This document shows positions 57,038-64,000 of a stretch of DNA of 64,000 nucleotides, one piece after another. The notes below the pieces were generated by a model, which was not told where the DNA came from, made no database searches, and saw nothing but the letters and a program-made list of their open reading frames with translations. Within the stretch, counting starts at the first letter, position 1, and every line of letters starts with the position of its first letter. The translations under genes were made by a program, and so were the position numbers. The stretch is from Desulfurispirillum indicum S5 (lineage in GTDB: Bacteria; Chrysiogenota; Chrysiogenetes; Chrysiogenales; Chrysiogenaceae). The stretch spans positions 2,526,001 through 2,590,000 of the forward strand of contig NC_014836.1 in assembly GCF_000177635.2 (NCBI RefSeq), given 5' to 3'.

Positions 57038-57850
57038 ATGGTCAGTGCCCTTCAGCATGCGAGCTTCATCGCCTATCTGCTCTCCTGTATCTTCTTCTTC
57101 CGCTATATCAGCAAAGATACGCAGTTCACAGAGCGGGCTGCATATCTTTTTGCCACCTGCGGGCTTATCTTCCAGCTCTTCCCCATGGCTATCATCATAC
57201 GTGACGCGGGATACTTTCCCCTGGAAAATCCCCTGATAATGCTTTCGCTGTTTGCCGCCTGCATTCTGGTCATTTTCCTCATCTTCTCTCACCAGCACCG
57301 CTTCGCCATTTCCGGCACCTTTGTCATGCCCCTGGTCGCCTTTGCCGCCGCCAGCCAGCTGGTCATGAGTGAACCACACCTCGGCCTGCCTGAAGCCCTG
57401 CAGTCCTCCCTGTTCACCCTGCATATTCTCCTTGTGACCATTGCCTTTTCCTTTTTTTTCCTGTGTGCCTGTACCGCGGTGTTCTATCTGATCATGGAAG
57501 ACCAGCTGAAAAATAAAAAACAGGGAGCCCTCTTCCATCGCATTCCCAGTATCGGCTCGCTGATCCGCCTGAAAAACCAGGCGCTGCTGTGGGGCTTTCT
57601 CAGCTATACCGCAGGAATTCTCGTCTCCCTCTACTGGAGCACCCAGCTCTACGGCCTCAGTGTGCTCAGCGGTGACCCCAAGGTTCTGGTCTCCTTTGTC
57701 ACCTGGCTTATTTACGGATCGCTCTATTTCACTGCGAAACTGGGGGTCATGGATCCACGCCAGTCTTCGTACGCGGTCATCGGCTCCCTGTTCCTCATTA
57801 TCCTGGCCCTTTTTGGCGTTGGACATATCTTCCCCCGGAACCAGCTATGA
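57038..57850 (+). CDS. HemX-like cytochrome c assembly-family membrane protein
   Basis: A 270-residue integral membrane protein with about eight hydrophobic helices, from the CcsA/HemX superfamily. LHILLVTIAFSFFFLCACTAVFYL and a C-terminal half lacking the full WWD haem motif set it apart from true CcsA. It overlaps hemA by 4 bp; hemX-hemA is a known arrangement in which HemX affects the level of glutamyl-tRNA reductase in Bacillus. AGAAGGAAA precedes the ATG. I infer regulation or haem handling, not cytochrome ligation. Confidence 0.78.
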   Translation: MVSALQHASFIAYLLSCIFFFRYISKDTQFTERAAYLFATCGLIFQLFPMAIIIRDAGYFPLENPLIMLSLFAACILVIFLIFSHQHRFAISGTFVMPLVAFAAASQLVMSEPHLGLPEALQSSLFTLHILLVTIAFSFFFLCACTAVFYLIMEDQLKNKKQGALFHRIPSIGSLIRLKNQALLWGFLSYTAGILVSLYWSTQLYGLSVLSGDPKVLVSFVTWLIYGSLYFTAKLGVMDPRQSSYAVIGSLFLIILALFGVGHIFPRNQL

Positions 57851-59106
57851 CATTGATTGCATTAAGCTTCAGTTATAAATCCGCTCCCGTCGAATTCCGT
57901 GAACGCCTGGCTTTCGGCCCGGATACCCTGCAGGCCATCCACAGCGACCCAGCGGCTCTGGGCCTGAAAGAAGTGGTCGTCGTCTCCACCTGCAACCGCG
58001 TGGAAATTTATGGAACGTCCAGGGACCTTGAACAGACCATTGAACATATCTATTCCTACCTGCAATCGGCCACGCAGCTTGAACTCCAGAGTCTGGAGAG
58101 CTGCGCCCAGCTCTTCACCGGCGCCGATGCCGTCAACCACCTCTTCCGGGTCAGCTCTTCCCTGGAATCCATGGTGCTGGGCGAGCCCCAGGTGCTGGGG
58201 CAGGTCAAGGATGCCTACCGTGCGGCCCGCGAACTGCAGAAGCTGCCACAGCTGGAAAAGCTCTTTATCAGAGCGTTCAAAGCCGCCAAGCGGGTGCGTA
58301 CCGAAACCGGCATTGCCCAGAACGCGGTCAGTGTCTCCTTTGCCGCCGTTGAACTGGCCCGCAAGATCTTTGAAAAACTTGATGAAAAGCAGTGCATGCT
58401 TATCGGAGCTGGCGAAATGTGTGAGCTGGCCGCCCGCCATCTGGCATCCCACGGTGTCAGAAACTTCATTGTCGCCAACCGAACATTGGAACGAGCCCAG
58501 CGACTGGCCACCATGTTCAGCGGCACCGCCTGCACACTGGACAAGCTGGAAGACTATCTGCACACCTGCGATATCGTCATCTGCTCCACCGGCGCCCAGG
58601 AACCCGTCATTACCAAAGATATGGCCCGACGCGCCATTAAAAAGCGGGGCATGGAAAACCCCATGTTCTTTATCGATATCGCGGTACCCCGTGATGTGGA
58701 GGAATCGGTCAACGACGTTCCCATGGCCTATCGCTACGATATTGACGACCTGCAGGAAGTGGTGGAAGAAAACAAGCGCACCCGCATTCACGAAAAAGAG
58801 AAGGCCCTGGGCATAATTGAACATGAAACCGCCCAGTACCTCCAGTGGCTTGAAGTTCGCGACATAAGTCAGTATATTGTAGCCTTTCGCGCCAACGCGG
58901 AAGGTATTCTCGCCAACGAGCTTGAACAAAGCGCCAGCAAACTCTCTGCCGAAATGCGTCAGGAGATGGAGCGCTTCGGTCGACGCCTGATGAACAAGTT
59001 TCTTCACGCTCCTTCGACCAACATCAAGCGTTTGCTCAGCGATGATGAAAACAGTGCCCTCTATGTGGAAACCTTTAAAAAACTCTTTGATCTGGAGCGT
59101 TCATGA
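57847..59106 (+). CDS. hemA: Glutamyl-tRNA reductase
   Basis: A 419-residue enzyme that commits glutamyl-tRNA to tetrapyrrole synthesis by the C5 pathway. The catalytic cysteine is in STCNRVEIYG (Cys49), followed by GEPQVLGQVKDAYR, ETGIAQNAVSVSFAAVELA and the NADPH-binding LIGAGEMCELAARHL. The C-terminal dimerisation helices are complete. It overlaps both the HemX-like gene and hemC by 4 bp, so the three are translationally coupled. Confidence 0.96.
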   Translation: MTLIALSFSYKSAPVEFRERLAFGPDTLQAIHSDPAALGLKEVVVVSTCNRVEIYGTSRDLEQTIEHIYSYLQSATQLELQSLESCAQLFTGADAVNHLFRVSSSLESMVLGEPQVLGQVKDAYRAARELQKLPQLEKLFIRAFKAAKRVRTETGIAQNAVSVSFAAVELARKIFEKLDEKQCMLIGAGEMCELAARHLASHGVRNFIVANRTLERAQRLATMFSGTACTLDKLEDYLHTCDIVICSTGAQEPVITKDMARRAIKKRGMENPMFFIDIAVPRDVEESVNDVPMAYRYDIDDLQEVVEENKRTRIHEKEKALGIIEHETAQYLQWLEVRDISQYIVAFRANAEGILANELEQSASKLSAEMRQEMERFGRRLMNKFLHAPSTNIKRLLSDDENSALYVETFKKLFDLERS

Positions 59107-60029
59107 AGATAGTTATCGGAACTCGAGCCAGCCAGCTGGCCCTGTGGCAGGCTGAGCACATCAAGGCCGAGCTGGAAAGCCGCTGGGACGATGTACAGGT
59201 GGAGCTGAAAAAAATCATCACCAAAGGCGATAAGATCCTCGACTCTCCCCTGGCCAAAGTCGGTGGCAAGGGACTCTTCGTCAAGGAAATCGAAAATGAG
59301 CTCATCGACGGTACCATTGATATTGCCGTACACTCCATGAAGGACGTTCCCACCGAATTTCCCGAAGGCCTTGAGCTTTTTGCCATAACCGAGCGCGAAG
59401 ATCCCCGCGACGCCTTTATCAGCCGCAATGGCAAGAGCATGGCCGAACTGGGACAGCAGAAGGACGTCACCATCGGCACCAGCAGCCTGCGCCGTCAGGC
59501 CCAGCTGCTGACCCTCTATCCCCACTGGAATATCGTCTCCATCCGGGGCAATGTGCAGACCCGCCTCAAGCGCATGGAAGAGCGCCAGATGGACGGAATA
59601 ATCCTGGCCGCCGCCGGTATGAAACGCCTCGAGCTGGAGCACCTGGTCAAAGAGTACATCGCTCCGGAAGTCATGATTCCCGCCATTGGCCAGGGCGCCC
59701 TCGGCCTGGAGGTGCGAAGCGCCGACACCGCCCTGAAGGAGCGACTGGAGTTCCTCAGACACCCGGTCACCACCCAGTGCGTTCTGGCCGAGCGGGCATT
59801 GCTGCGTACCATGGAGGGAGGCTGCCAGGTGCCCATCGGGGCATATGCTGTTCCAAAGGAGAATGGCAGCGTTTTCCTGAACGCCCTGGTTGCCAGCGTA
59901 GATGGCAAAGAAGTGGTCAAGGGGCAGCTGGAGGGGAATAACCCTGAAGAGCTGGGGGTCACCCTGGCCAATCAGATGCTCAACAGTGGCGCACGGGCAA
60001 TTCTGTCCGTGGTCTATCATAACAATTGA
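59103..60029 (+). CDS. hemC: Hydroxymethylbilane synthase (porphobilinogen deaminase)
   Basis: A 308-residue enzyme that links four porphobilinogens. It opens IVIGTRASQLALWQAEHI and has KVGGKGLFVKEIE, HSMKDVPTE and GTSSLRRQAQLL. The dipyrromethane cofactor cysteine is in EGGCQVPIGAYA. It overlaps hemA by 4 bp. hemD, often next, is not here. Confidence 0.96.
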   Translation: MKIVIGTRASQLALWQAEHIKAELESRWDDVQVELKKIITKGDKILDSPLAKVGGKGLFVKEIENELIDGTIDIAVHSMKDVPTEFPEGLELFAITEREDPRDAFISRNGKSMAELGQQKDVTIGTSSLRRQAQLLTLYPHWNIVSIRGNVQTRLKRMEERQMDGIILAAAGMKRLELEHLVKEYIAPEVMIPAIGQGALGLEVRSADTALKERLEFLRHPVTTQCVLAERALLRTMEGGCQVPIGAYAVPKENGSVFLNALVASVDGKEVVKGQLEGNNPEELGVTLANQMLNSGARAILSVVYHNN

Positions 60030-60047
60030 TCTTGCGGGAGGTTCTCC

Positions 60048-60455
60048 GTGAAAAACGTACTCGCAATACTGAGTCTGCTTGCAGTTCTCCTGCTCATAAG
60101 CGGCTGTGGTGCTGATCGCTCGGAACCCGGCATCAGCATGGCCCACGAAGTGGAGGCAGCCCTGGCTTCCGGCATGCCCGTTCTGCTTGATTTTGGCGGC
60201 GATGGCTGCCCAACCTGTGTACAGATGAAGCCCACCGTCTATCGCACGATCACCGACTACCAGGACACGCTGCGCGTCGTGATGGTAGACACCAATGTGG
60301 ATCGCCAGCTCTCGGCGGAATATCGCGTTCGCGCTATTCCCACCTATGTCTTCATTGACCCCAGCGGAAGGGAGATCGACCGGCACATCGGGTTTATGGA
60401 AGCCAGTGCCTTCGACCGTAAAGTACAGGAATTTATTCAGCGGGCACATCGCTGA
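60048..60455 (+). CDS. Thioredoxin-fold lipoprotein
   Basis: A 135-residue protein with a GTG start and a signal peptide ending in lipobox LISGC (Cys20). A short thioredoxin fold follows, with the redox motif CPTC (54-57), RVRAIPTYVFIDPSGRE including the cis-proline, and a C-terminal helix. It lies 18 bp after hemC. A membrane-tethered thioredoxin next to haem and cytochrome c genes suggests reduction of apocytochrome CXXCH cysteines (the ResA/CcsX job), though the active-site sequence is not the usual CEPC. This role is inferred from context. Confidence 0.82.
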   Translation: MKNVLAILSLLAVLLLISGCGADRSEPGISMAHEVEAALASGMPVLLDFGGDGCPTCVQMKPTVYRTITDYQDTLRVVMVDTNVDRQLSAEYRVRAIPTYVFIDPSGREIDRHIGFMEASAFDRKVQEFIQRAHR

Positions 60456-60482
60456 ATCCGGTATTTTCTTCCATATCCCCCC

Positions 60483-60522
60483 CGGACCCTCTTTCCCATG
60501 AAAGAGGGTCCGTTGCATTTTT
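60483..60522 (+). terminator. Intrinsic terminator closing the haem block
   Basis: CGGACCCTCTTT (60483-60494) and AAAGAGGGTCCG (60501-60512) form a perfect 12-bp stem with a six-base loop, followed by TTGCATTTTT. Confidence 0.92.
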
Positions 60523-60626
60523 CAGCAGCATGAATTCCCGGAGCGACATATCAGGACAACCCGAAGCCATCACTTGCGAAAACATGGCAAAAAAGATACA
60601 AGTGTTCCTGATTTACGAGGTACTCC

Positions 60627-62807
60627 ATGGCTCAGATGATCCGCATCAACGATATAATCACGGAAGTACGCCAGCGCCACAAAGATGTTGACGTCACTCC
60701 TATCAATAAAGCCTATATCTACGCTGCCCAGGCCCATCGGGGCCTGATGCGCAAATCGGGAGAGCCCTACATCAGCCATCCCCTGGCAGTCGCGTATCTG
60801 CTCGCCACCATGAATCTCGATCCTTACACCATCACCGCCGGACTGCTCCACGACACCATAGAAGACACCACGGCCACATTTGAAGAGCTCCAGCAGCAAT
60901 TCGGCCACGATGTGGCCTTCCTGGTGGACGGTGTTACCAAAATTGAGACCATGGTGGGAAAGAGCAACAAGTCCTCCGACGTCAAGGCCGAAACCCTGCG
61001 CAAGATGCTCATCGCCATGGCCAAGGACATCCGTGTCCTGCTCATTAAACTGGCCGACCGGCTGCATAATATCCGCACACTGGAGTACATGCCCGAGGAA
61101 AAGCGCAAGGCCATCGCCCAGGAAACCCTGGATATCTATGCTCCTCTGGCCCATCGCCTGGGGATCAACTGGATGAAAACCGAACTGGAAGATCGCTCCC
61201 TGGAACACTTTGATCCAGAAACCTTTGCCATGATCCGCAATGAAGTGGAGCCGCGGGAAGGTGACCGCAAGAGCTATGTGGATGAGCTCATCGCCAGGAT
61301 CAGCGAGCACCTGGCCAGTCTGGGTATCACCTGCGAGGTGCACGGCAGGCCGAAACACTATTTCAGCATCTACAAGAAAATCAAGCGACAGAATGTCTCT
61401 CCAAAAGAGCTCTTCGACCTGCTGGCCCTGCGGGTCGTCACCGAGAAAGTCTCTGACTGCTACCTGGTTCTGGGGGAGATTCACCGGCTGTGGCGCGCCG
61501 TTCCCAATCGCCTCAAGGACTATATCACCAACCCGAAGTCGAACCTGTACCAGTCCCTGCACACCACGGTTATCGGCCCGGAAGGCCTCAAGGTGGAATT
61601 CCAGATCCGTACGGCGGAAATGCACAAGATCGCCGAGGAAGGGATTGCCGCCCACTGGGCCTATAAGGAAGGTGTCCACCCCGAAAATGACGAGACGCAG
61701 CGCTTTGCCTGGCTCAAGAGCATCCTGGAGGGGGGAGCTGAGTTTGAGGACTCCAGCGAGTTCCTCAAGGCCCTGCGCCAGGAGCTCTACGTCAAGGAAG
61801 TCTACGTCTTTACCCCCAAGGGAGACACCATCGAGCTTCCCGATGAGTCCACCATCCTGGATTTCGCCTTCACCATCCACTCGGAAGTGGGTTACCACTG
61901 CACCGGCGGCTATGTGAACGGCAAGATGGTGGGCATTCGCCATCGACTGCAAAACGGCGATACCGTGGAAATCATCACCAGCGACAAGCAGCACCCCCGC
62001 AAGGACTGGCTCAAGTTTGTGCGCACCAACCGCGCCAGAATCCGCATCACCTCATATCTGAACAAAGTGGAACGCCAGAAGGCCATTGAAAGCGGCAAAG
62101 ATATTCTGGAAAAGGGACTGCGCAGCTACCGCAAATCCCTGGACAGCATCGGCCCCAAGAACCGTAGCAAGCTGCTGGAACTCTCCCACATGCCCAGCCT
62201 TGATGAACTCTACCGCAACGTGGGCCTGTATAAGATCAACTGCAAGACCCTGCTGGAGCGGCTTTTTGAGGACGATATCGCCAAACGCCAACAGCAGGAT
62301 GAGCACGGCAAGCATAAGGATGAAGCAGTTTTCGAAGGGGCCAAAGAGCGCCATCAGGAATCGGTACGCGGCTCGACCATTGAAATCAAGGGCATCTCTG
62401 ATGTTCTCATCCGCGTGGCCAACTGCTGTTCCCCCCTGCCCGGGGACCCCATCATCGGCTATGTCACCCATGGCCGTGGCATCAGCATCCACAAACAGGA
62501 CTGCCCCCAGATGCGAGACGCCTTCAGCGAGCGCCTGATCGAAGCCAGCTGGAGTGAAGCCGCCACAAAAAATATCTATGCCGTGAATTTCACTGTTCTG
62601 TGCAAGGATCAGCCTGGAGTCCTGGCCGGAGTCAGCAGTGTGCTGGGCGACAACAAGGCCAATATCACCAATATCCGCATGGTCAAGCAGGACATCAACC
62701 GCGCTGAAGTCTTGCTGGAATTCACCATTGAAGTCAACCACAAGGACCAGCTGACCCACATCCGCAACCGGGTCAAGGGGCTCGATTTTGTGCTGGAAGT
62801 GAAATAA
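60627..62807 (+). CDS. RelA/SpoT-family (p)ppGpp synthetase/hydrolase
   Basis: A 726-residue long RSH protein controlling the stringent response. The hydrolase domain is intact, with HPLAVAYLLA, LLHDTIEDT and LADRLHNIRT. The synthetase domain shows RPKHYFSIYKKIKRQ and YQSLHTTVIGPEG. It is followed by a TGS domain (YVFTPKGDTIELP), a zinc-finger/CC region (NCCSPLPGDPIIGY) and a C-terminal ACT domain. The intact HDTIED motif indicates a bifunctional Rel/SpoT type. GAGG precedes the ATG. Confidence 0.95.
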   Translation: MAQMIRINDIITEVRQRHKDVDVTPINKAYIYAAQAHRGLMRKSGEPYISHPLAVAYLLATMNLDPYTITAGLLHDTIEDTTATFEELQQQFGHDVAFLVDGVTKIETMVGKSNKSSDVKAETLRKMLIAMAKDIRVLLIKLADRLHNIRTLEYMPEEKRKAIAQETLDIYAPLAHRLGINWMKTELEDRSLEHFDPETFAMIRNEVEPREGDRKSYVDELIARISEHLASLGITCEVHGRPKHYFSIYKKIKRQNVSPKELFDLLALRVVTEKVSDCYLVLGEIHRLWRAVPNRLKDYITNPKSNLYQSLHTTVIGPEGLKVEFQIRTAEMHKIAEEGIAAHWAYKEGVHPENDETQRFAWLKSILEGGAEFEDSSEFLKALRQELYVKEVYVFTPKGDTIELPDESTILDFAFTIHSEVGYHCTGGYVNGKMVGIRHRLQNGDTVEIITSDKQHPRKDWLKFVRTNRARIRITSYLNKVERQKAIESGKDILEKGLRSYRKSLDSIGPKNRSKLLELSHMPSLDELYRNVGLYKINCKTLLERLFEDDIAKRQQQDEHGKHKDEAVFEGAKERHQESVRGSTIEIKGISDVLIRVANCCSPLPGDPIIGYVTHGRGISIHKQDCPQMRDAFSERLIEASWSEAATKNIYAVNFTVLCKDQPGVLAGVSSVLGDNKANITNIRMVKQDINRAEVLLEFTIEVNHKDQLTHIRNRVKGLDFVLEVK

Positions 62808-62825
62808 CGGAAGTTCCGCACCCTG

Positions 62826-62850
62826 CCACCTCGGCTTCAGGTGGTGTTGT
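62826..62850 (+). terminator. Possible terminator after the RSH gene
   Basis: CCACCT (62826-62831) and AGGTGG (62839-62844) form a short stem followed by TGTTGTT. The U-tract is weak. Confidence 0.45.
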
Positions 62851-62856
62851 TATGAG

Positions 62857-63045
62857 CTGAAGTTTCGCATTGCACCATCCCGGGTTAAGGCATCATTATA
62901 CTGACACTTATCACGCCAAGACAGTATTGATTTTGCATGTTTGACTCATCTGGCACTCCTGTTTTCGTTTGTGGATATTGCCCTTTTTGACCGCGCAAAA
63001 AGGACTCAAAAACGCGCCCGTTTTTTTCTTTGCTTCGCCTGCAGG
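62857..63045 (+). repeat. Truncated MITE-like repeat, copy D
   Basis: It begins CTGAAGTTTCGCA, the exact family terminus, and follows the other copies through the CTTTTTGACCGCGCAAAAAG hairpin and AAAAACGCGCCCG. It loses similarity near 63045. About 450 bp of the element, including the second terminus, is missing. No target duplication can be recognised. Confidence 0.7.
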
Positions 63046-63389
63046 CAATCCTTCGATATTGAATTGATCAATGAATAAATCAATTGGCACACCACGAACG
63101 AGAACACAATCACCGGAATCTGAGCTATAGCTCTTTACATACCATTGCTCGATATCAAGAAGTCGTCTATCAGCACTTGACTTAGTAGCACTTGAATCTC
63201 TTCTTCCACCGTCACAAATTATTACTCTTACAGGCCAATTAAGACGAGCTGCCTTTTGTAGAGAAAAATCCATTTTCGTTGCTCGCCGAGACTGGGGCGA
63301 ACTAGCAGCGTTTTTTGCTGTCTCTCTCAAGTTTAGCTTTTGAACTATCTCGCCATCTTGTACTGATAGGTTTTCATACCAAAGATTAA
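63046..63389 (-). pseudogene. 3' remnant of an AT-rich gene cut by IS copy 3
   Basis: On the minus strand the frame is open from the IS edge (63389), beginning LNLWYENLSVQDGEIVQKLN and continuing through LNWPVRVIICDGGRRD, DIEQWYVKSYSSDSGDC and VPIDLFIDQFNIEG, then reading into the truncated repeat. There is no start codon with a good ribosome site, and the upstream part is interrupted by or lies beyond the IS. Composition is AT-rich and unlike the chromosome. I do not recognise the family; the RVI-basic region vaguely recalls C-terminal parts of restriction-type proteins. Confidence 0.5.
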
Positions 63390-63393
63390 GAAC

Positions 63394-63798
63394 TTATCCA
63401 TAAATTACGCCGATTTTCCTGTATGTGATTATGGCTGCCGCAAGACACGTCAACCCGTAGTGAGTGACCTCAAGCTTCTCAAAGCGCACATGAATCTTCC
63501 TGAAACGGTTGAACCAGGAAATAGATGCTTCCACTATCCAGCGCCTCGCCTTCTTTGATGGGTCACGCTTCTTGTCCTCGATCTCTTCTTTTCGCTGCTT
63601 TACATGGGGTATGTATCCGCGCTGAAGAATGCTGCTGAGCGCCTGCTTTCCCTTGTAGCCACAATCTGCGCAAAGATGCTGCTCCTGCTCTGCAGGCTTC
63701 TCGAAGACTACGCCATCAAGAACAGCTTCAAGCTGGCTCACATCATGCCGGTTCGCTCCGGTTACGACGATGGACAACGGGACGCCACGACCGTCCAC
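63394..63798 (-). CDS. IS5-family transposase, C-terminal frame (orfB), copy 3
   Basis: It encodes the same protein as orfB of copies 1 and 2, with the catalytic Asp and Glu regions intact. The start shown is the internal GTG; a frameshift fusion with orfA is the likely functional form. Confidence 0.87.
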   Translation of the reverse strand: MDGRGVPLSIVVTGANRHDVSQLEAVLDGVVFEKPAEQEQHLCADCGYKGKQALSSILQRGYIPHVKQRKEEIEDKKRDPSKKARRWIVEASISWFNRFRKIHVRFEKLEVTHYGLTCLAAAIITYRKIGVIYG

Positions 63799-64000
63799 CA
63801 GGACATGACGCTTGCTCCCGTTTTTTTCCCCGATCCGTCGGGTTCTTCCCTACGGTTTCAAGAGCCATTGGTGCTTTGTACATTCCGCCATCTATGCTTT
63901 GCCACTCCCAGGCAATTCCCTCCATCTCGTCGTACTCAGCCAGCCCTTGACGCCAAATAGCTTCGAATACACCGGCCTTACTCCACTCAATGAAGTACTT
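63743..64000 (-). CDS. IS5-family transposase, N-terminal frame (orfA), copy 3, partial
   Basis: The frame is open to the right edge and reads KYFIEWSKAGVFEAIWRQG and then YDEMEGIAWEW, as in the other copies. The start codon lies outside the window. Confidence 0.85.
   Translation of the reverse strand, partial: KYFIEWSKAGVFEAIWRQGLAEYDEMEGIAWEWQSIDGGMYKAPMALETVGKNPTDRGKKREQASCPGGRSWRPVVHRRNRSEPA

Larger units (their letters stand above)
63390..64000 (-). mobile_element. IS5-family insertion sequence, copy 3, cut by window end
   Basis: Its terminus, GAACTTATCCATAAAT, equals the right end of copy 1 and is preceded by TAA (63387-63389), the expected target triplet. 611 of the expected 925 bp lie in the window. 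The sequence is almost identical to copies 1 and 2, so insertion was recent. Confidence 0.93.

Overview
The window is a piece of chromosome from a diderm (Gram-negative) bacterium with a fairly GC-rich backbone. The envelope genes show this: a TonB-dependent receptor with its FecR regulator, LolA, TamB, an Omp85 protein and lipoproteins with clear lipoboxes. Flavin-dependent ThyX, a fused ResB-CcsA (system II) cytochrome c synthase, a TAXI-type TRAP transporter and the order tilS-hpt-ftsH-folP-cdaA-ybbR-glmM-pdxJ-acpS resemble Desulfobacterota, Chrysiogenota or Deferribacterota-like lineages. No rRNA gene is present, so the genus cannot be fixed, and this placement is inference.

Layout. 1-7.7 kb: a cell-surface-signalling uptake locus (fecR, TonB receptor, PKD-domain lipoprotein), with an IS5-type element inserted in the first codons of the receptor gene. 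7.7-8.6 kb: a second copy of the same IS in the opposite orientation. 8.65-13.1 kb: a visibly AT-rich, tightly coupled four-gene operon on the minus strand: ParB-like protein, unrecognised possible nuclease, second ParB-like protein, D12-class adenine methyltransferase. This is the best candidate for an undescribed defence system. 13.5-15.4 kb: an RloA/RloB (AbiL-like) ATPase-TOPRIM defence pair. 15.5-17.3 kb: repeats and a nitroreductase. 17.3-20.8 kb (minus): pdxA-rsmA-lolA-dapE. 21-24 kb: mfd. 24.2-27.4 kb (minus): TAXI TRAP transporter. 27.9-31.1 kb: rho, rpmE, thyX and a convergent SpoU methyltransferase. 32-42 kb: a long housekeeping operon from an RluA-type synthase to acpS. 42-50 kb: pyrG, tamB and an Omp85 gene. 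51-60.5 kb: pgsA, then a haem/cytochrome c block (ccsBA, radical SAM, hemE, hemX-like, hemA, hemC, thioredoxin-like lipoprotein). 60.6-62.8 kb: a RelA/SpoT homologue. 62.9-64 kb: repeat remnant, gene remnant and a third IS copy cut by the window end.

Mobile sequence shapes the window. The IS is 925 bp, has 16-bp imperfect terminal inverted repeats and duplicates a 3-bp TTA/TAA target. A separate, transposase-free element of about 645-660 bp occurs three times complete and once truncated. It has about 13-bp terminal inverted repeats and apparent 7-bp target duplications, so it looks like a large MITE. One copy has itself been interrupted by a smaller palindromic repeat.

The genes work together in several blocks. 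The 32-42 kb operon links RNA modification, membrane proteolysis, folate, c-di-AMP, cell-wall precursor, pyridoxal phosphate and acyl-carrier-protein activation. The 52-60 kb block joins tetrapyrrole synthesis to haem attachment on c-type cytochromes. All functions are read from sequence motifs and family knowledge; no searches were run.
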